Of a stretch of 64,000 nucleotides of DNA, positions 60,220 to 64,000 are shown piece after piece (the stretch's first letter is position 1; the number at the start of each line of letters is the position of its first letter). A program made the translations under genes and the position numbers. The notes under the pieces were generated by a model, which saw nothing but the letters and a program-made list of their open reading frames with translations, was not told where the DNA came from and searched no databases. Source of the stretch: JAEUMG01 sp046349315 (GTDB taxonomy: Bacteria; Pseudomonadota; Alphaproteobacteria; Rhizobiales; Aestuariivirgaceae); the NCBI GenBank assembly GCA_046349315.1, contig JAXMCQ010000003.1:1-64000 (forward strand), in the 5' to 3' direction.

Positions 60220-60729
60220 CTCGCGGGCAAACCGCTGCCAATTGGCCACGTAATGCGCGGCTGCCTTGGCGTTGCGCCGGATCTCGTCTTCGCTGAGCTG
60301 CCGGATGATCTTGCCAGGTGAGCCCAGGACCATCGATCCGTGCGGAATCTCCTTGCCCTCGGTGACGAGGGCATTGGCGCCGATCAGGCAATTCTTGCCG
60401 ATACGGGCGCCGGTCAGGACCGTTGCGCCCATGCCGATTAGTGAATTGTCGCCAATGATGCAGCCGTGAAGGATTGCCTGGTGGCCGACGGTGCAGCCGC
60501 GTCCGACCAGCATCGCAAAACCCGGATCGGTGTGCATGATGCAGCCGTCCTGGACATTGCTATCCTCGCCGATGACGATCGGATCGTTGTCGCCGCGCAA
60601 AACGGCCGCGAACCAGACGCTGGCATTGCGCTCGAGCTTCACATTGCCGATGACGCTGGCGCTGGGCGCGATCCAGCAGCCTTCAGGGTGAAGGACTGGC
60701 GAGACGCTACCGAGGACGTAAGCCGTCAC
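60202..60729 (-). CDS. Gamma-class carbonic anhydrase family protein
   Basis: A 175-residue left-handed beta-helix (hexapeptide) protein. Zinc ligands of the gamma class are in QDGCIMHTDPG and CTVGHQAILHGCIIGD (three His). It is related to YrdA/Cam. It starts 11 bases after the DUF3126 stop, in line with cysE. Hydration of CO2 is possible, but many YrdA-type members show no detectable activity. Confidence 0.88.
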   Translation of the reverse strand: MTAYVLGSVSPVLHPEGCWIAPSASVIGNVKLERNASVWFAAVLRGDNDPIVIGEDSNVQDGCIMHTDPGFAMLVGRGCTVGHQAILHGCIIGDNSLIGMGATVLTGARIGKNCLIGANALVTEGKEIPHGSMVLGSPGKIIRQLSEDEIRRNAKAAAHYVANWQRFARELRPLA

Positions 60730-60740
60730 GCGCCGGAGCC

Positions 60741-60950
60741 CTATTCGAGGTCGAATTCGAGGATAGCCATCGAGAAGTTGTAGGAGAGCTCACCATCCTC
60801 CTCGTCGCGGAAGATGACCCCGATGAACTCGTCACCAATATAGACCTCCGCGGAATCCGTCTTCTGCGGCCGCTTGCGGACCTCGATATTGTCAAGCTGG
60901 AACTTGGTCCGCAGATACTGCGTCAGCTTCTTGATTTCTTCAGGTTTCAA
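60741..60950 (-). CDS. DUF3126-family small protein
   Basis: A 69-residue protein that starts at TTG 60950, with GAGGAG seven bases upstream, and reads MKPEEIKKLTQYLRTKFQLD. It matches the short, acidic, alphaproteobacterial DUF3126 family (RPQKTDSAEVYIGDEFIGVI...). The function is unknown. Its position just downstream of cysE is conserved in the class. The upstream in-frame sequence has no homology and is not used. Confidence 0.87.
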   Translation of the reverse strand: MKPEEIKKLTQYLRTKFQLDNIEVRKRPQKTDSAEVYIGDEFIGVIFRDEEDGELSYNFSMAILEFDLE

Positions 60951-61011
60951 AGGCGGGCTCCTCGGCCTGTGGCGACGACCGTCTAGACCCCGCCTGCCAA
61001 CGTGACAAGAC

Positions 61012-61842
61012 TCATTCGCCGGCCGGCTGTTCCTCGCCCGCCGCGATCGTATGGTCCATGATCCGGGCGGGCTCGGCGCAGCCGGCATAACCGACGATCT
61101 TGGCCGGCACGCCTGCTACCGTGCGGTTCGGCGGCACATCATGGAGAACCACCGAGCAAGCGGCGACGCGGGAGCAATGGCCGATCTCGATATTGCCAAG
61201 GATCTTGGCTCCGGCTCCGACGAGCACACCGTGGCGGATCTTGGGATGGCGATCACCCGACTCCTTGCCGGTGCCGCCGAGGGTCACGCCCTGCATGATC
61301 GACACGTTGTCTTCAACGACCGCGGTTTCGCCGATCACGATGTCATGGCCGTGGTCGACCATGATGCCCTTGCCGATCCTGGCATTGGGGTGGATGTCGA
61401 CCGAGGAAATCATCGAAGAGCGACTCTGCAGGTAATAGGCAAAATCCTTCCGGCCGAGCAGCCAGAGGCGATGTGCCATGCGGTGGGTCTGAATGGCCTG
61501 GTAGCCCTTGAAGTAGAGCAAGGGGTCGACATAGCGGTGGCAAGCAGGATCGCGCTCAAAGGTCGCCATAATGTCGGCGCGCGCGGCATGGCCGATCTCT
61601 GGCTCTGCCTCGATCGCATCGTCGAAGGCCTGTACGATCAGTTCGGCACCGATATCGGCATTGCCGAGACGCTGCGCCAGGCGATGAACAAGTGCCTTCT
61701 CGAAGGAATCGTGATTTAGGAGGGAGCCGAAGATGAAGCCACCGAGCGCCGGTTCCTTGTGGGCAATCTCACCCGCCTCCTGGCGGATGCGGTCCCAGAC
61801 GGGATCGAGACGCACGGTCTGCGCAAGTGCTGCCTGACGCAT
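61012..61842 (-). CDS. cysE: Serine O-acetyltransferase
   Basis: Acetylates serine for cysteine synthesis. The 276-residue protein has an N-terminal helical domain (EPALGGFIFGSLLNHDSFEK) and a C-terminal hexapeptide-repeat domain with ISSVDIHPNARIGKGIMVDH. The catalytic His-Asp is within VDHGHDIVIGE. Its C-terminal tail is longer than in E. coli and ends in acidic EEQPAGE, so the cysteine-synthase-binding Ile tail is not obvious. The ATG at 61842 has AAGGAG eight bases upstream. It heads cysE-DUF3126-gamma-CA. Confidence 0.94.
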   Translation of the reverse strand: MRQAALAQTVRLDPVWDRIRQEAGEIAHKEPALGGFIFGSLLNHDSFEKALVHRLAQRLGNADIGAELIVQAFDDAIEAEPEIGHAARADIMATFERDPACHRYVDPLLYFKGYQAIQTHRMAHRLWLLGRKDFAYYLQSRSSMISSVDIHPNARIGKGIMVDHGHDIVIGETAVVEDNVSIMQGVTLGGTGKESGDRHPKIRHGVLVGAGAKILGNIEIGHCSRVAACSVVLHDVPPNRTVAGVPAKIVGYAGCAEPARIMDHTIAAGEEQPAGE

Positions 61843-61953
61843 CGGAATTCTCCTTAGTTGAGAAGCATTATAGCGTGGGTTGAGAATATGTGGAGTGGGA
61901 CAGCAAAAAGTGAAGTGATTGCCGGGTTAATGGCAGTCGGCTAGGGCTTTGAA

Positions 61954-62760
61954 ATGCAAGAGATCGCAACCCCTACCCCGTATCTGCGTGCCCATGTAAC
62001 GGGAAATACGGGGTTTCTCGTCCTCGACCGGCCCGACCGCCGCAATGCCGTCACCACGGCCATGTGGGCTGGAATACCCGACACGATGAACCGATTGGCG
62101 GCACAAGACACCGTCCGGGTCATTGTGATTGCCGGCTCCGGCGAGGAGGCCTTTGCTTCCGGCGCCGACGTTTCAGAATTTGCGCTGAACCGGGGGGATG
62201 CCGGCCAGGCGCGTGCCTATGAGACCCAGAACGAGGCGGCGCTCGCCAGCATCCGCGACGCCGGATTGCCGGTCATTGCCATGATTCATGGCTTCTGTAT
62301 TGGCGGCGGCCTTGCCATTGCTCTCGCCTGCGACCTCAGGATTGCGGCAGAGACCGCGGTCTTCGCCCTGCCGCCGGCAAAACTTGGTCTTGCCTACCCC
62401 GTCGCGGGGCTTCGAGATCTCTTGGGCGCGGTCAGCGCCGCGACCGCCAAGGATCTGCTTTTTACCGGCCGGCGCGTCGCTGCCGACGAGGCGCTGAGGA
62501 TGGGGCTCGTGAACAAAGTCACGAGCACCGCCGAGTTAGCGGCAACGACCGACGCAATCTGCGCCGAAATTGCGGGGAACGCGCCATTGTCGATCCTTGC
62601 GGCGAAGCGGGCGGTGGCGGCGATCGCCACCACGGTCATCCCACCGGATCAACTCGATGAACTGGTTCGATTGGGCGATGCCTGTTTCAGCAGTGCCGAT
62701 TATGCGGAAGGCCGTCAGGCCTTTCTCGAAAAGAGCAAACCGAATTTCCGTGGAATTTAA
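61954..62760 (+). CDS. Enoyl-CoA hydratase/isomerase family protein
   Basis: A 268-residue crotonase-fold protein. CoA-binding and oxyanion-hole features are present (FASGADVSEFA; MIHGFCIGGGLAIALACDLR). Both catalytic glutamates of classical enoyl-CoA hydratase are missing: GGGLAIAL in place of GGGCELAM, and PPAKLGLAYPVAG in place of PEVKLGIIPGAG. It is therefore more likely an isomerase, decarboxylase or thioesterase of this superfamily than a hydratase. The last bases overlap the convergent hydrolase gene by four bases. Confidence 0.83.
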   Translation: MQEIATPTPYLRAHVTGNTGFLVLDRPDRRNAVTTAMWAGIPDTMNRLAAQDTVRVIVIAGSGEEAFASGADVSEFALNRGDAGQARAYETQNEAALASIRDAGLPVIAMIHGFCIGGGLAIALACDLRIAAETAVFALPPAKLGLAYPVAGLRDLLGAVSAATAKDLLFTGRRVAADEALRMGLVNKVTSTAELAATTDAICAEIAGNAPLSILAAKRAVAAIATTVIPPDQLDELVRLGDACFSSADYAEGRQAFLEKSKPNFRGI

Positions 62761-63500
62761 CCAAGAAACGCGACTACCGCAGCCTTGTACTCCCGATCGC
62801 CAACCGCATTCATGTGATTGCGGCGCGGCAGCACCACGCCCTTCGCATTCGGGATCGCATCGACCAATGGCGCCACCGGCCCGGCAATGTCGTCGAGTTC
62901 GCCCGCAACAACCAGCACCGGACAGCGAATGCGCGCCAGTGCCTCGCGGTCGATTTTCTCGCGGGAAGAGCGCATGCAGGCGGCAAGCGCCTTCATGTCG
63001 CTGCGCGTCTGCTCGGCGAATTTGCGAAAGGCGCGCGGTTCGGCACCTGTAACGTCGGCAAGGGACTCGGCCTCAAGCGCCCTGGCGATCGCCTCGCCAC
63101 CTTGGACGCCCTCGATCATGTTGGCGGCAAGACCGGCAAGCACGAGTCTGCGTACGCGCGAGGGATGCTCGATCGCCAGGAATGCCGATATGCGCGCACC
63201 CATGGAATAGCCCATGACATCGGCTTCAGCGATCTCCAGGTGATCGAGAAGGCGTCTTGCATCTTCCGCCATTGTGGGCGCGGCATAAGCCTCCTTGTCA
63301 TAGAGCTTGGCGCTCGCTCCGTGACCGCGATTGTCGAGGGCGATGACGCGATGGCCGGCACTGGCTAACGTGGAAATCCACCCCGTATCGCCCCAATTGA
63401 CGTCGATATTGGAGCCGAAGCCGTGGATGAGGAGCACCGGCGGCCCCTCACCTGCCTCGCGATAGGCGATCTCGTCACCGTCTGAGAGGAAGGTCGGCAT
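62757..63500 (-). CDS. Alpha/beta hydrolase
   Basis: A 247-residue hydrolase with the Ser-Asp-His triad: VMGYSMGARISAF (nucleophile in GYSMG), VVAGELDDIAGP (Asp) and PRRNHMNAVGD (His). The oxyanion motif is LIHGFGSNIDVNWGD and the second ALDNRGHGAS. It resembles esterases and lactone hydrolases such as PcaD-like proteins, but the substrate is unclear. It diverges from the zinc-finger gene, with about 80 bases between. Confidence 0.88.
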   Translation of the reverse strand: MPTFLSDGDEIAYREAGEGPPVLLIHGFGSNIDVNWGDTGWISTLASAGHRVIALDNRGHGASAKLYDKEAYAAPTMAEDARRLLDHLEIAEADVMGYSMGARISAFLAIEHPSRVRRLVLAGLAANMIEGVQGGEAIARALEAESLADVTGAEPRAFRKFAEQTRSDMKALAACMRSSREKIDREALARIRCPVLVVAGELDDIAGPVAPLVDAIPNAKGVVLPRRNHMNAVGDREYKAAVVAFLG

Positions 63501-63578
63501 GGGCGTTCCGTCAGCTTTGCGTGGCGGGGAAGATATGCTATCGGCCCAGCGTCACAAGCAGTTTTCGAGGGTTTGCGC

Positions 63579-63821
63579 ATGGCTGGCACGGTTCCCCATT
63601 TGCAGAACGACATGGGTGTCGCCACGATCGAAACCGGCGCGCATGAGATCATGTGCATCGGGGCCAAGCCGCCTTTCGATCATCCGCATGTCTATCTCGA
63701 CATGGGGCATGAAGAGGAAATCATCTGCCCCTACTGCTCGACGCTCTACAAGCACAATCCGAAGCTCGGCTCGGGCGAAGCGCGTCCGGCCGAAGCCGTC
63801 TGGCATAACCAGGCCGCCTGA
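63579..63821 (+). CDS. Zinc-finger domain protein, NDUFS6-like
   Basis: An 80-residue protein containing the zinc-binding motif of the mitochondrial complex I 13-kDa accessory subunit (IMCIGAKPPFDHPHVYLD, GHEEEIICPYCSTLYK), with Cys, His and the CPYC pair as ligands. In alphaproteobacteria such proteins are the counterpart of NDUFS6, a complex I subunit; a role in complex I is inferred. The ATG at 63579 follows GAGGG by eight bases. Confidence 0.85.
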   Translation: MAGTVPHLQNDMGVATIETGAHEIMCIGAKPPFDHPHVYLDMGHEEEIICPYCSTLYKHNPKLGSGEARPAEAVWHNQAA

Positions 63822-63911
63822 TAATTCCGGCTGCCGCTGAAGCGGGATTTACGTAAGCTCGCTTCTGGCGAGTCGGTGGGCGGCTTGCCTCTTCGCAGCC
63901 CGGAGTCACCC

Positions 63912-64000
63912 ATGATCATTGCATCGCGCGTCACACGACGAGCCCTGTTCGGCATCTCGGCACTCTGCCTCATCACTTTCCAGGCAAGCGCGCAGGAGAT
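63912..64000 (+). CDS. Start of a secreted protein, cut by the window edge
   Basis: The ATG at 63912 has GGAG six bases upstream and begins MIIASRVTRRALFGISALCL, followed by ITFQASAQE, which looks like a signal peptide with cleavage after ASA. The TRRALFG part has two arginines and could be a weak Tat motif. Only the first 29 residues are visible, so the product cannot be named. Confidence 0.6.
   Translation, partial: MIIASRVTRRALFGISALCLITFQASAQE

Overview
The window is a chromosomal segment of an alphaproteobacterium, most probably of the order Hyphomicrobiales (Rhizobiales). The evidence is gene content and order: rpoZ-rel-pyrE-acpS, proS-lolC-lolD-dnaE, yajC-secD-secF followed by an Mth938-like gene and a phytoene-synthase-like gene, a short ProRS, a Rhizobiales-type porin and a BTLCP cysteine peptidase. 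The DNA is GC-rich, almost fully coding, and mostly housekeeping. I see no insertion sequence, phage, CRISPR array, tRNA or rRNA gene.

Region by region. 1-4.4 kb: acpS, pyrE, the (p)ppGpp enzyme rel, rpoZ and an L,D-transpeptidase, all on the minus strand. 4.5-11.3 kb: dnaE, the lipoprotein-release transporter lolD/lolC and proS. 11.3-15.4 kb: a small independent transcription unit, folK, a NYN-domain protein, a family 5 uracil-DNA glycosylase, a peroxiredoxin-like protein, smpB and dapA. 15.6-23.6 kb: a lytic transglycosylase, then the complete urea ABC transporter urtABCDE behind a clear sigma-54 promoter. 23.6-32.2 kb: a three-gene envelope locus (a 1126-residue OmpA/BON protein with nine Ig-like repeats plus two small membrane proteins), a porin broken by many frameshifts, a lipoprotein trypsin-like protease and a TPR-sulfotransferase.

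32.2-41.8 kb: quinone oxidoreductase, aminotransferase, HIT protein, trmFO, a second OmpA protein, a YdhS-type flavoprotein behind an operator-like palindrome, an acyltransferase, a multi-hairpin repeat and a DUF4153 membrane protein. 41.8-46.9 kb: yajC-secD-secF with two relatives of mitochondrial complex I assembly factors, and a divergent DUF815 ATPase. 47-50.5 kb: a large autotransporter whose passenger contains what looks like a complete two-lobed pepsin-type aspartic protease. 50.5-64 kb: GST, an NlpD-like LysM/LytM lipoprotein, a NifU-like scaffold, folE, hisI, patatin, CBS, rhomboid, PAS, tandem PilZ, a BTLCP protease, a frameshifted agmatine deiminase, gamma-carbonic anhydrase, DUF3126, cysE, an enoyl-CoA hydratase homologue, a hydrolase, an NDUFS6-like zinc protein and the start of a secreted protein.

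The most unusual item is the autotransporter-displayed aspartic protease (46988-50494). Other points of note are the small transcription unit at 11.5 kb, the Ig-repeat OmpA locus, the sigma-54 promoter with the urtA/urtB hairpin, and two disrupted genes (porin and aguA) that could reflect real decay or sequencing error.
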